From RYN-433 sp036558265 (GTDB taxonomy: Bacteria > Planctomycetota > Phycisphaerae > Tepidisphaerales > Tepidisphaeraceae), in assembly GCA_036558265.1 (NCBI GenBank), contig DATBFY010000077.1:1-15931 (forward strand): a stretch of DNA of 15,931 nt, read 5' to 3'. Both the position numbers and the translations under genes were made by a program. This document shows positions 1 to 8,058 of this stretch, one piece after another (position 1 is the first letter of the stretch; each line of letters begins with the position of its first letter). The notes under the pieces were generated by a model that saw only the letters and a program-made list of their open reading frames with translations, was not told where the DNA came from and did not search any database.

Positions 1-474
1 TTCGGCCTCGCGGGTGTACGTACCCTCAACGTGCTCACGCCCGATGACCCCGCCATCGCCTCCCTCAACGCCTTCGCTTGCGACAACGGCTTCCCGGACG
101 GCTGGGCCAACCAGATGCTCGCGGACGGCTGCCAGGCCACGCTGGCGCTCGACACCGCCACCGGTGTGCCGCTGGCGATGGGTTGGCGCACCACCAGCCC
201 CTTCTGGGTTGAGGAGATCGGCACCCCCTTCGACCCGCAAGGCGCGGCCTACCTCTTCGGCGACTTCGTCGCCCCCGCGCACCGCGGCCGGGGCCTGCAG
301 CGACTGCTGGTCTCCCACCGCCTGCGCCAGGCCCCCCCGGTCAACTGTTGCACGATCATCCACCCCGACAACACCGCGTCATTGCGGAATTATCAACACG
401 AAGGCTTCCGCCCCACCGGCGCTTACCAGGTCTTCGAGTGGCTCGGCATCCGTAAAGCCCGCCGCCGCCCTTGA
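1..474 (+). CDS. GNAT-family N-acetyltransferase, 5'-truncated
   Basis: The frame is open from the first base to a TGA at 472-474, so the gene most likely starts outside the window; a GTG at 31 is possible but would leave a short first half. The product fits the GNAT fold, which moves an acetyl group from acetyl-CoA to an amine. The acetyl-CoA-binding motif A is visible as DFVAPAHRGRGLQRLL, with the R-G-R-G-L pyrophosphate loop about two thirds along. The C-terminal motif B follows as HPDNTASLRNYQHEGF, a typical N-x-x-S-x-x-x-Y-x-x-x-G-F pattern. The substrate cannot be inferred. The gene converges on the minus-strand regulator ending at 586, so the two are not in one operon. Family is fairly sure; function beyond it is unknown. 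Confidence 0.75.
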   Translation, partial: FGLAGVRTLNVLTPDDPAIASLNAFACDNGFPDGWANQMLADGCQATLALDTATGVPLAMGWRTTSPFWVEEIGTPFDPQGAAYLFGDFVAPAHRGRGLQRLLVSHRLRQAPPVNCCTIIHPDNTASLRNYQHEGFRPTGAYQVFEWLGIRKARRRP

Positions 475-516
475 CCCGGATCATCCCCAACGCGCCGTTG
501 CCGCCGCGCACGTTCG

Positions 517-572
517 GGTCATTGGTATTTCGGTCATTGATCCTCGTTTGAGATTTGATGCTTGATCATTGG
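517..572. repeat. Degenerate short repeats in convergent intergenic spacer
   Basis: Three near-identical 9-mers lie between the two converging genes: GGTCATTGG (517-525), GGTCATTGA (532-540) and GATCATTGG (564-572). They are AT-richer than the surroundings and lie in no gene. They may be a decayed intergenic repeat. No mobility genes or target duplications are visible. Confidence 0.4.
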
Positions 573-585
573 TGCTTTCCCCGCG

Positions 586-1641
586 TTACGCCGCTTCCCC
601 CTCGCACCCCCGCGGCAGCGCCCGCGTCGTCCCCTGGTCCACCCATCGTGTCGCCAGCCAGATCATCGTCGGACGGTGTCCGACCGCCGACCCGTTGCCG
701 TTGAGCAGTTCCGCCACGGTTTGCGCCACCAGGCGGTTGTCCACGTACTGCCCGCTCGACGGGTAGTCGTCGTCACAGCAGCCGACCGTCGCGAGCGACA
801 CGTCGTGACCCGGCCGCACGTTCGCGGCTTCGAGGATGGCGCGGATCTCGCGGGCGGCGGGGGCGCAGTCGCAGATGACCGCGGTCGCCCCGTCTCCCTG
901 CACGGTCGAGAGCACGTCCCCGGCACTGCAGACCCGAACCTCCGTCGTACTTTGCCCATATCGCGCCGCCGCCTGCCTCACCGCGCGGCTGACCACGCCT
1001 TGCGACCCGGACTCCACCACGGCCAGGCGCGCATGCCCGGCGAGGATCAGGTCGCGGGCCAGGAGGGTGGCGCCGGTGGCGCGGTCGGCGCCTACCATGT
1101 TCACCGAGTACACGCCCGGCTCGCGGTTGACGCTCACCACGGGCACGTTTCGCACCACCAGGTCGCGGATGAAGGCTTCGGGCGTGTCGTCCGCCAGGTC
1201 GATGACCGCGTCGAACTGCTTCAGAAAGCTGGGCCGCAACGACCGGACGTCGCCGACCACCTGTGCCTCGGGGTTGCCCGCCTGGAACAGGTGGACCAGG
1301 GAAGCGGCGCGGTTCGCATCACCGAGGATCAACCAGCGCCCGCGCGGCTTGGATTCGGCGTTGCCGGATTGACCCTTGACGTACGTGCCGCGACCGATGC
1401 TGCGGTCGAGCAGTCCTTCGGCCGCCAGGTCGGTCAGCGCCTTGCTCAGCGTCTTGGCGTTGACGTGAAATCGCCGCGCCAGCGTCCGCTCGCCGGGAAG
1501 CTTTCCCGCCAGTTCGCCGCTCGTGACCGCCGCGCGAAGACGCTCGCGCAAACGCTGGAACTTATAGCTCAGCCCGTCCTGCCTCCGCCGGGCACGCGAT
1601 GGTTCACCGGCGGCGGCGGGTTGCTGACGATCCGTGTCCAT
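586..1641 (-). CDS. GntR-type winged-helix regulator with LacI-like sensor domain
   Basis: A 351-aa protein read from ATG at 1641-1639; the GAGGAG ribosome site at 1650-1645 favours this start over a longer frame reaching 1788, whose extra residues look non-coding. Residues about 25-90 form a GntR-like winged helix, with the hallmark LPGERTLARRF helix-turn-helix and a GRGTYV wing. Residues about 100-345 resemble the periplasmic-binding-protein fold of LacI/GalR regulators (WLILGD start, repeated alpha/beta pattern, VSLATVG and TRWVDQGTT near the end). Such proteins usually sense a sugar or other small ligand and repress nearby genes. The ligand is not readable here. It is divergent from the nuclease gene at 1881 and may control itself or that gene through the shared 239-bp region. 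No sugar transporter or catabolic cluster lies beside it. Confidence 0.85.
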   Translation of the reverse strand: MDTDRQQPAAAGEPSRARRRQDGLSYKFQRLRERLRAAVTSGELAGKLPGERTLARRFHVNAKTLSKALTDLAAEGLLDRSIGRGTYVKGQSGNAESKPRGRWLILGDANRAASLVHLFQAGNPEAQVVGDVRSLRPSFLKQFDAVIDLADDTPEAFIRDLVVRNVPVVSVNREPGVYSVNMVGADRATGATLLARDLILAGHARLAVVESGSQGVVSRAVRQAAARYGQSTTEVRVCSAGDVLSTVQGDGATAVICDCAPAAREIRAILEAANVRPGHDVSLATVGCCDDDYPSSGQYVDNRLVAQTVAELLNGNGSAVGHRPTMIWLATRWVDQGTTRALPRGCEGEAA

Positions 1642-1880
1642 TGACTCCTCACTTGGCGGGGGCAACCGTCGCCCAACGCCCTCTTCGTGACGATCCCTTT
1701 GGGTTATCAACCAGTCCCTGCGATATGATCGAACGTTTGGCAATATACTCTTTGCAGCAAAGCCGTTCAATTGGCTCAAACGCACCAAGTGTTTTTACTC
1801 ATGCGTCACCCGAACCGGCAGGACAGTCGTTTGCACAACTGTACCGCAGTGCAACTATTGTGAATGTTGTAGAATAAACG
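1642..1880. promoter_or_regulatory. Divergent control region with inverted repeat and candidate promoter elements
   Basis: This 239-bp spacer between divergent genes is clearly AT-richer than the flanking coding DNA. An inverted repeat TTGCAC (1831-1836), N12, GTGCAA (1849-1854) is a plausible operator. A -10-like TAGAAT lies at 1870-1875, only 5 bases before the ATG at 1881, which would make the nuclease transcript leaderless; no ribosome site is seen before that ATG. A second -10-like TATACT occurs at 1744-1749. No good -35 pairs with either, so promoter placement is tentative. Confidence 0.45.
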
Positions 1881-2879
1881 ATGATCGACTGGCAGGACGA
1901 TTTGAAGGTCGCGGGTTGCGCGCTGTTCCTCGACAGCCGGCGCCCGCGATCGCTCTGTTTCGTCTCGCACGCACACTCGGATCACCTGGGCGCTCACGAG
2001 CACGCCCTCTCTACGCGCGCAACGGCAGCCCTTGCCGAGCGGCGTCTGCCCATTAGATGCGCAACCCCCCTGGAATATTCCACACCGCGTTCACTGGACG
2101 ACCGCACCTCGCTTTGCGTGCTTCCCGCGGGGCATATTCTGGGTAGCGCCATGCTGCATCTGCAGCGGGACAACCAACACCTGCTCTACACCGGTGACTT
2201 CAAGCTCCGCGACAGTGCAACCGTTCCCGCTGCTCAACCGCGACAGGCCGACGTACTCGTGATGGAAACCACCTATGGCGTCCCTCTCTTCCGCTTCCCG
2301 TCCCGGACCCGGGTGATCGGGCAACTCCTGGAACTCGTGGAGAGCGCCTTCCGCGCCGGTCGCCAGCCGATCGTCCTGGGGTACAGCCTGGGCAAGGCCC
2401 AGGAGGTCGTCCGCATCCTCACCGGCGCGGGTCACCGGGTGAGCGCCCACGGCGCGGTGTTCCACAACAATCAGACGTATGAGCAGCTCGGCGTCTCGCT
2501 GGGCGACTATCGCCGCTACGACCGCGATGACTTCCATGGTCCCCGGGCGCTCGACCTGCGCGAGCGCGGCGTGCTGGTCGCCCCGCCCCAGATGAGTCGC
2601 TCGACCTTCGTCACCCGATTCGACAACCCGTGCCGGATCGTCCTGACCGGCTGGGCCATGCTGAAGAACGCCGTCTACCGCTATGGGGTGGATCATGCCC
2701 TGCCCCTGTCCGACCATGCCGATTTTGATGAACTTTGCGAACTGGTCGAGCGCGTGAGGCCGCGCAAGGTCTACACCCACCACGGCTATGCCCGGGAGTT
2801 CGCGGACGTCTTGCGGGCAAAGGGGTTAGACGCGAGCTGCGCGCGGCCCGAGCCCCAGCTTTGGCTCTTCGAGCCCTGA
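1881..2879 (+). CDS. Metallo-beta-lactamase-fold exonuclease (ligase-associated DNA exonuclease family)
   Basis: A 332-aa protein of the beta-CASP/SNM1-like branch of metallo-beta-lactamase enzymes (COG1236 type), which use two metal ions to cut nucleic acid. The metal motif is HAHSDH at residues 30-35. Other ligands sit in PAGH (H85), TGDFK (D106) and SDHAD (278-281), with a final THHG at 299-302. METTYG (128-133) is typical of the family. Length and motif order match proteins often annotated as ligase-associated DNA exonuclease, commonly encoded beside an ATP-dependent DNA ligase and an Lhr-type helicase. Neither partner is in this window: the neighbours are a regulator and an envelope protein. 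An RNA substrate cannot be excluded. The ATG lacks a visible ribosome site, consistent with leaderless or weak initiation. Confidence 0.85.
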   Translation: MIDWQDDLKVAGCALFLDSRRPRSLCFVSHAHSDHLGAHEHALSTRATAALAERRLPIRCATPLEYSTPRSLDDRTSLCVLPAGHILGSAMLHLQRDNQHLLYTGDFKLRDSATVPAAQPRQADVLVMETTYGVPLFRFPSRTRVIGQLLELVESAFRAGRQPIVLGYSLGKAQEVVRILTGAGHRVSAHGAVFHNNQTYEQLGVSLGDYRRYDRDDFHGPRALDLRERGVLVAPPQMSRSTFVTRFDNPCRIVLTGWAMLKNAVYRYGVDHALPLSDHADFDELCELVERVRPRKVYTHHGYAREFADVLRAKGLDASCARPEPQLWLFEP

Positions 2880-2900
2880 TCGGTCGATAGGACCTCCCTG

Positions 2901-2906
2901 AGGAGG
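2901..2906 (+). promoter_or_regulatory. Strong ribosome binding site deciding a TTG start
   Basis: AGGAGG is followed by a 7-base spacer and TTG at 2914. The nearest in-frame ATG, at 2959, has no ribosome site, so this element decides the start of the AsmA-like gene. Confidence 0.75.
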
Positions 2907-2913
2907 CCCGCTT

Positions 2914-4659
2914 TTGTCAGACGTGATCGACCCACCGGTCCGGTATACTGATTCGTCGATGGACCAGGAGATGAACTTTCCCAACCCGGTGGTGCGGACG
3001 GACCTTCCGACCCGCCGGCGGCGCCTGCCGCGCATCCTGCTCGCCGGGGCGGTGTTGGCGCTGCTCATCCTGGTCTTCCTGCCGCAGGTGCTCTCCTCGA
3101 AGGTCGGGCGCAAATTCGTCGTATCGTACATCTCCGGGAAGACCAACAGCCCGGTCACCGTCCAGAGCTTCAAGACCAGTTGGTTCGGTGGGACGACCAT
3201 CCACTATCTGTCGATCGCCGACCCGATGGGGCGCCGAATCGGGTGCAAGTCGGTGACGTGCCAGGCCTCGCTGTGGAACCTCTTGAGAGGGAAGTACAAG
3301 CTGGGCGATTGCGTGGTGGACGGTCTGAATTTCGATTACGTGGTGGATGATGGTCGGGGGGTGGACACGTTTGAGCAGATGAAGGGACCGCCCGGCCCGA
3401 ACGGTCCCGTGAGCATCACGACCCACCTCCTGCCCAACCTCAGCGGCAAGATCACGATCAACAGCGGCACGATCGTCCTGCATCGCGGCACGGTCCAGCC
3501 CAAGCTCTACGACACGACCTGGCAGCAGGGACGCCTGGAGAACGTCGAGGCGGTGTTCGACATCCAGTCGCTGGACAAGCCCTGGACCTACACGTTCTCG
3601 GCCGACACGGTCGAAGGCGATCAGCCCCGAGGCTCGATCACGTCTTCGGGGACGATCGACCTGGGCGAGAACGGCCAGGCCGACGCCGGGCAGATGAAGG
3701 TCAATATGACGTTGTCGGGCGAGAACGTTCGCACGGGCGGGCTCGGGGCCGCGTTGATCCCGGCCGCCACCCCGGACGACGTTCGACAGGCGCTGGGGCC
3801 GGTGCTCGCCCGGATCGACGTTTCGATCCGAGGCGCGAACGGCAAACTCCTGTTCGAGAAGTGCGACGCGACGGGGCCGACGGCGCAGGTCAGTATCAGA
3901 CCTGCCATCGATCTATTGGCGAACCCTGCCGTTCTCTTGCTGGAGAACCGCACGAGTAGGATTTCGCTGGGCGTTTCTAAGCGCTTCGGCCAGACGGCGT
4001 GGGTATATCTCAATCCGTTCCTCCGGGAAGCGGTCGGGGGCAGGGGAGTTGCGGCCGTTGATCTCGAAGAGCTGCGCCTGCCGCTGGTCCGGCAGTGGGC
4101 CAGGGCGGTGACGGCCAGGGGCCACTTTTCGGCCAAGGATGTCGAACTCGAACGCAGGGACGAGATGTCTGATGCCAACACGCTGCCCGACAACGTCGCG
4201 TCGCAGTTGGCGCTGTTGGATGGCCAGACCGCGACGAGCGTCACGCTGTCGGCCAATGGCCCGTTCGTGGTTGATGAGGGCAAGGTTTCGATCGAGAAGA
4301 TGCAGACGTCGATCGGGAAGTTTTCCGCCACCTTGTCGGGGGCAACCGAGCTGGACAGTGGCAAGATCGCGATGTCGGTGAAGCAGGTTTCATCGCCGTC
4401 GAACGAGCGATCAGTCGACGCCGTATTGTCGCAGGTCGAGATTCCGATCACGGGCACCATCCGTAAGCCGCAGGTGGGTGTCCTGAACGTCAAGGGCAAC
4501 CTGTCCGCGGATGCGAGCAAGATACTGAACGATACGATCAACCAGCAGATCACGCGGATGCGCGCCCGGGAGACGCAGCGCCTGATGCAGAAGTCGAGGA
4601 ACGAGGTTCAGGAAATCCTCCGTCCGCTCCAACCCCCGCCGGATTCGACGGGTAAATAG
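2914..4659 (+). CDS. AsmA-like single-anchor envelope protein
   Basis: A 581-aa protein starting at TTG, chosen for its AGGAGG site. The N-terminus is polar with an arginine run at residues 34-37, then one membrane segment at about 40-58 (LLAGAVLALLILVFLP), so the large C-terminal part should face the periplasm. The rest is rich in alternating beta strands with short repeating patterns: a V-x-V-x-S-F segment after the anchor, LWNLLRGKY, and repeated SG-x-I motifs. This is the style of AsmA/TamB-like proteins linked to envelope lipid transfer. The last 50 residues turn helical and charged. The assignment rests on architecture, not on a signature motif. It lies 34 bases after the nuclease gene, so co-transcription is likely, and precedes two further exported proteins. 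Confidence 0.7.
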   Translation: MSDVIDPPVRYTDSSMDQEMNFPNPVVRTDLPTRRRRLPRILLAGAVLALLILVFLPQVLSSKVGRKFVVSYISGKTNSPVTVQSFKTSWFGGTTIHYLSIADPMGRRIGCKSVTCQASLWNLLRGKYKLGDCVVDGLNFDYVVDDGRGVDTFEQMKGPPGPNGPVSITTHLLPNLSGKITINSGTIVLHRGTVQPKLYDTTWQQGRLENVEAVFDIQSLDKPWTYTFSADTVEGDQPRGSITSSGTIDLGENGQADAGQMKVNMTLSGENVRTGGLGAALIPAATPDDVRQALGPVLARIDVSIRGANGKLLFEKCDATGPTAQVSIRPAIDLLANPAVLLLENRTSRISLGVSKRFGQTAWVYLNPFLREAVGGRGVAAVDLEELRLPLVRQWARAVTARGHFSAKDVELERRDEMSDANTLPDNVASQLALLDGQTATSVTLSANGPFVVDEGKVSIEKMQTSIGKFSATLSGATELDSGKIAMSVKQVSSPSNERSVDAVLSQVEIPITGTIRKPQVGVLNVKGNLSADASKILNDTINQQITRMRARETQRLMQKSRNEVQEILRPLQPPPDSTGK

Positions 4660-4741
4660 AGGGACGAGACCGTGGGCGATATGGACGTCGCCCCGTCGTG
4701 CTTAGCGCGGCCCGCCGTTGTAAGAAGACGAGACCGTCCTT

Positions 4742-5779
4742 ATGCGCCGAATTCTCATCCCGCTGGTGTGCGTTTGCAGCCTGCTCGTCGCCCGGCCCGC
4801 TCAGGCCGGGTGGCGCGATTACGTGTCGCCGAGCAAGAACTGGCAACGGGTCAAACGCTGCTGCTCCGCCGTGACGCACAAGGTCGCCACGTACTGCCAC
4901 GACAAGGTCGAGCATGCCAAGGCGGACCAGGCGAAGACCTGGGGGCTTAAGCTCCCGGCGAACCTCGATCCCAGGCGCCCGCTGGTCATCTGCATCCATG
5001 GCCTGGATTCCACGCCCGGCGTGTTTGGCGCGATGACCCAATTGCTGGAGGAACAGCATTATCAGGTCGCGTGGTTCGGCTTCCCCAGCGACGGGCCGAT
5101 CCAGGACGACGCCGATCGACTGGCCGACGACCTGGCCGCCCTGCACAAGGCCTATCCGGCACTTAAGGTCGACCTGATCGGGCACAGCATGGGGGGCCTG
5201 GTCGCGCGGGCGTACATCGAGGGGGATCGCTACACCCAGCCGATCGACCACTTCATCGCGATCGGCCCGCCCAATCATGGCTCGCCCTGGACGCGCGAGC
5301 GGTGGCTCCTGGAGGTGAACGAGCAGTATTGGCTCTGGCGGACCAACAAGGACTGGAGCCCGATCTGGATGTTCACGGACGGTCACGGGGAAGCCGCGGA
5401 TGACTTAAAGCCCGATTCCAGGTTTCTCGCCAGCCTGAACGACCGCGGGCGCCGCCCGGGCGTCAAGTACACGATCATCCTGGGCGATCACCACATCCTC
5501 AACCGCTTCTATGCCGACACATTGTCGTGCATGGAGGGCTGCGTGCCCAAGCGGCACTGGTGGGGCGTGCGACAGATGGTGGCGTGCATGGGGCGGACGG
5601 TGGGGAGGTTGGACGAGGCGATCAGCGAGAGCGACGGGGTGGTGCCGCTGAAGAGCGCAACTCTAGCTGGGGTAAGCGATATCGTGCGATTGCACGGGGA
5701 TCACAACACCCTGGTGATGAGCGATCACGGGCACGCGCCGGTGGCGTGGGAGACGGTGAGCGCGCGGCTGGCGGAGTGA
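4742..5779 (+). CDS. Secreted alpha/beta-hydrolase (lipase/esterase-like)
   Basis: A 345-aa protein with a clear Sec signal peptide (MRRILIPLVCVCSLLVARPAQA, cleavage near residue 22). The alpha/beta-hydrolase core starts at residue 80: oxyanion strand LVICIHGLDS (81-90), nucleophile elbow GHSMGG with Ser149, then IGPPNHGSP. Likely remaining triad members are D298 in SESDGVV and H321 in GDHNTL, in the right order near the C-terminus. This matches triacylglycerol lipase-like or PGAP1-like esterases that cleave carboxylic esters outside the cytoplasm. Six cysteines remain in the mature part (40, 41, 52, 263, 267, 282), so disulfides are possible. The start lacks a good ribosome site; it is chosen because it gives the complete signal peptide. 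Substrate unknown. Confidence 0.85.
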   Translation: MRRILIPLVCVCSLLVARPAQAGWRDYVSPSKNWQRVKRCCSAVTHKVATYCHDKVEHAKADQAKTWGLKLPANLDPRRPLVICIHGLDSTPGVFGAMTQLLEEQHYQVAWFGFPSDGPIQDDADRLADDLAALHKAYPALKVDLIGHSMGGLVARAYIEGDRYTQPIDHFIAIGPPNHGSPWTRERWLLEVNEQYWLWRTNKDWSPIWMFTDGHGEAADDLKPDSRFLASLNDRGRRPGVKYTIILGDHHILNRFYADTLSCMEGCVPKRHWWGVRQMVACMGRTVGRLDEAISESDGVVPLKSATLAGVSDIVRLHGDHNTLVMSDHGHAPVAWETVSARLAE

Positions 5780-5793
5780 ATTGTGGGGCAGGC

Positions 5794-7074
5794 ATGAAGC
5801 GCACGGCAGGCATTGTCGTCGTTTTGACTGCATTCGCACTGGTTACTGCGGCGAGCGCCGCCGGGCAGGGCGTGGTTGCGACCACTCGTCCGAATCGGCC
5901 GTCGTGGGGCGAGGTGACGGTCGGTGTGATTCGGGTGACGGCGGACACGATCGCTCCCTTTCCCGTGCCGGGTCCAGCGACGCGAACGCTTCCATCCGGC
6001 GGCACAAATCCGCCACTCGCGCCGGCGTCGGATGTCGAAGCGTACGAGCGGGCGTATGGGCAGATCGAAGGGCGCATGAAGGCAAAGCCTGCCGAAGCTG
6101 CGGACAGCGTGCAGTACATCCGGTGGAGCCTGTCGCTCGCGTCGGAGGGGCACGAGTCGCTGAAGCGGTATGGGTTGGTCCGGGCATTTTTCCTCGCCCG
6201 TGCGGCCCATCTTCCGCTGGACACGTTGCGGTCGGTCGCGGTGGATGTGGAGCCGATGCTGGCGGACGGGACGGCGGCGGGGCTGGCACAGCGGGCGGAA
6301 ATCCGGGCGGCGCTGGTGGATGCTGCCGAGGGCCCGCGGCAGCTTAATGTCGATGCCGGCCTGCGCGCGCGGCTGGCGGGGGAGACGGGCGGGGCGTTTC
6401 TGGACCTGTTCGACTGGCAGATGCCTCACGGGTTCGTCGAGCGGCTGCCCGACACGTTGCACCTGGCCCATCAGTACCTGCGCCAGGGGACGATCCCGGA
6501 ACTGAACGGGCGGCTCGTGGCGGCACGTGAGGTCGCGGAGCGCGCGTTCCTGCAGCGGGTGATGCCGGCGGGGAACGCTGGGATAACGGGTCGTGTCGTC
6601 CTGGTGATCGATGCGTCGGGATCGATGATGCAATCATCGGACGATCTGCGGGAGGTGTGCCAGCGGGTGCTCGAATCCCTCGATGCGCGGCAGGTGTTCG
6701 ACCTGATCGCGTTCGGAAATGATCGGGCCGAGCCGTTTTCCGAGATCATGTTACCGGGCACCGCGCCGTATCGCGCGACGGCCGCCGAATTCGCCACGAA
6801 CGTGCTAAAACTCGGAACGAGCGATCCGCTGCCCGCGCTCAAAATGGCGGTCTCGTTTCGGGCCAGCCGGATCTGGCTGATCAGCGACGGCGAGCTGTCG
6901 AACGTCGAGGGTGTGCTCAAGTTCGTGGAATCGATTGGCAAATCGGTGCCGGTGGACACGGTCGCCACGACCGGCGCGGACAATGCGGGCGTCGATCTGC
7001 TGAAGAAGATCGCTCGTACGGGGGGTGGGGAGTTTCGGCGCGGCAGGGATGTGGCGGCCGGCGTGGGGCATTGA
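5794..7074 (+). CDS. Secreted von Willebrand factor A domain protein
   Basis: A 426-aa protein starting at ATG 5794, 14 bases after the hydrolase; the frame is open further upstream, but only this start gives a signal peptide (MKRTAGIVVVLTAFALVTAA). A proline-rich stretch (about 50-80) and a helical middle region of unknown fold follow. A VWA domain occupies about 265-425. Its metal-ion-dependent adhesion site is complete: DASGS (D273), T342 in LGTSDPLPAL, and D365 in LISDGE. VWA domains bind partner proteins through a metal ion; they do not catalyse. The tight spacing to the lipase-like gene suggests one transcript and perhaps a shared periplasmic role. No partner can be named. Confidence 0.85.
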   Translation: MKRTAGIVVVLTAFALVTAASAAGQGVVATTRPNRPSWGEVTVGVIRVTADTIAPFPVPGPATRTLPSGGTNPPLAPASDVEAYERAYGQIEGRMKAKPAEAADSVQYIRWSLSLASEGHESLKRYGLVRAFFLARAAHLPLDTLRSVAVDVEPMLADGTAAGLAQRAEIRAALVDAAEGPRQLNVDAGLRARLAGETGGAFLDLFDWQMPHGFVERLPDTLHLAHQYLRQGTIPELNGRLVAAREVAERAFLQRVMPAGNAGITGRVVLVIDASGSMMQSSDDLREVCQRVLESLDARQVFDLIAFGNDRAEPFSEIMLPGTAPYRATAAEFATNVLKLGTSDPLPALKMAVSFRASRIWLISDGELSNVEGVLKFVESIGKSVPVDTVATTGADNAGVDLLKKIARTGGGEFRRGRDVAAGVGH

Positions 7075-7143
7075 TGGCGGGCCGGGAGCGCGGTGTGCTA
7101 CCCTGTCGCCTGTCCGCACGGTGGCGGTTAATCTGCTCATTCC

Positions 7144-8058
7144 ATGCCCGGTGAGTTCGACTTTATCCAGTGGCTTCGGGGCCAGCAGAAGGCTTCGGCA
7201 TGGGTCCCGGTGCCGGCGGGGGATGACATGGCCGTGCTCAGGTGGGCGGGGGACGACCTGCTGCTGGTCGGCGTGGATCAGGTGCTGGACGGGGTTCACT
7301 TCGACTCGAAGATTCATTCGCCGCGGCAGATCGGGGCGAAGGTGATGAACCGGAACCTGTCGGACTGCGCGGCGATGGCGTGTCTGCCGGCGGCGGCGGT
7401 GGTTTCGGCGGCGCTGCCGAAGGGGGCTGGGATCGAGTATGCGAAGGAACTTTACCTGGGGATGAAGGAGGCGGCGGAGCGGTTTGATTGTGCGATCGTC
7501 GGCGGCGACACGGGGAGCTGGGCGCATCCGCTGGCGCTGTCGGTGACGATCCTGGGCCGCTCGGCGGGGATCAAGCCCGTGACGCGGGGCATCGCCAAGC
7601 CGAACCAGCGTCTGTTTGTCACGGGGCCGCTTGGCGGGTCGATCCTGGGGCGGCACATGAGCTTCGTGCCGCGCGTGGCGGAGGCGCGGCGGTTGGCGGC
7701 GACGGGCGCGATCAGCGCGATGATCGACGTGTCGGATGGGCTTTCGCGCGATCTGGGTCACATCTGTCGTGAGTCGGGCGTGGGCGCGATCCTGATGGAG
7801 GAGCAGATCCCGATACATGCGGACGCGATTGAGGACGGGCGGCGGGACGGGCGCTCGCCGATCGAGCACGCGCTGCACGACGGCGAGGATTACGAGCTGC
7901 TGTATGCGGCGTCCGATCTGATTCCCGATGAGCTTCCGGGCGTGTTCATCGGCGTGACGACCGCCGAGTCGGGCATCGTGCTGCGAACGCGGGATCGGGG
8001 GGATGTGCCGGTGACGTCAAAGGCCTGGGAGCATTCGCTCGAGAGACAGGGGTGCTGA
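7144..8058 (+). CDS. thiL: Thiamine-monophosphate kinase
   Basis: A 304-aa protein with the ThiL signature set: GDD (26-28), DQVLDGVHF (45-53), NLSD (71-74), GGDT (120-123), IDVSDGL (194-200) and HDGEDYELL (235-243). ThiL uses ATP to convert thiamine phosphate to thiamine diphosphate, the last step of cofactor synthesis, in the cytosol. The aspartates of these motifs hold magnesium and nucleotide in the AIRS/ThiL fold. It is slightly shorter than E. coli ThiL (about 325 aa) but complete. No ribosome site is obvious before ATG 7144. No TPP riboswitch is seen in the 69-bp upstream spacer. The stop codon overlaps the candidate start of tsaE. No other thiamine gene is nearby. Confidence 0.93.
   Translation: MPGEFDFIQWLRGQQKASAWVPVPAGDDMAVLRWAGDDLLLVGVDQVLDGVHFDSKIHSPRQIGAKVMNRNLSDCAAMACLPAAAVVSAALPKGAGIEYAKELYLGMKEAAERFDCAIVGGDTGSWAHPLALSVTILGRSAGIKPVTRGIAKPNQRLFVTGPLGGSILGRHMSFVPRVAEARRLAATGAISAMIDVSDGLSRDLGHICRESGVGAILMEEQIPIHADAIEDGRRDGRSPIEHALHDGEDYELLYAASDLIPDELPGVFIGVTTAESGIVLRTRDRGDVPVTSKAWEHSLERQGC

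Noticed and set aside
562..1644. A 360-codon plus-strand frame opposite the GntR/LacI-type regulator
   Set aside because: Its His/Arg/Val-rich translation has no family features, while the minus strand gives a clear regulator with ribosome site.
2943..2948. TATACT as a -10 promoter element before the ATG at 2959
   Set aside because: It lies inside the frame begun by the TTG at 2914 and no -35 is visible; chance is more likely.
3621..4553. A 310-codon minus-strand frame opposite the AsmA-like gene
   Set aside because: The Ser/Arg-rich translation has no motif, and the plus strand has a strong ribosome site and membrane anchor.
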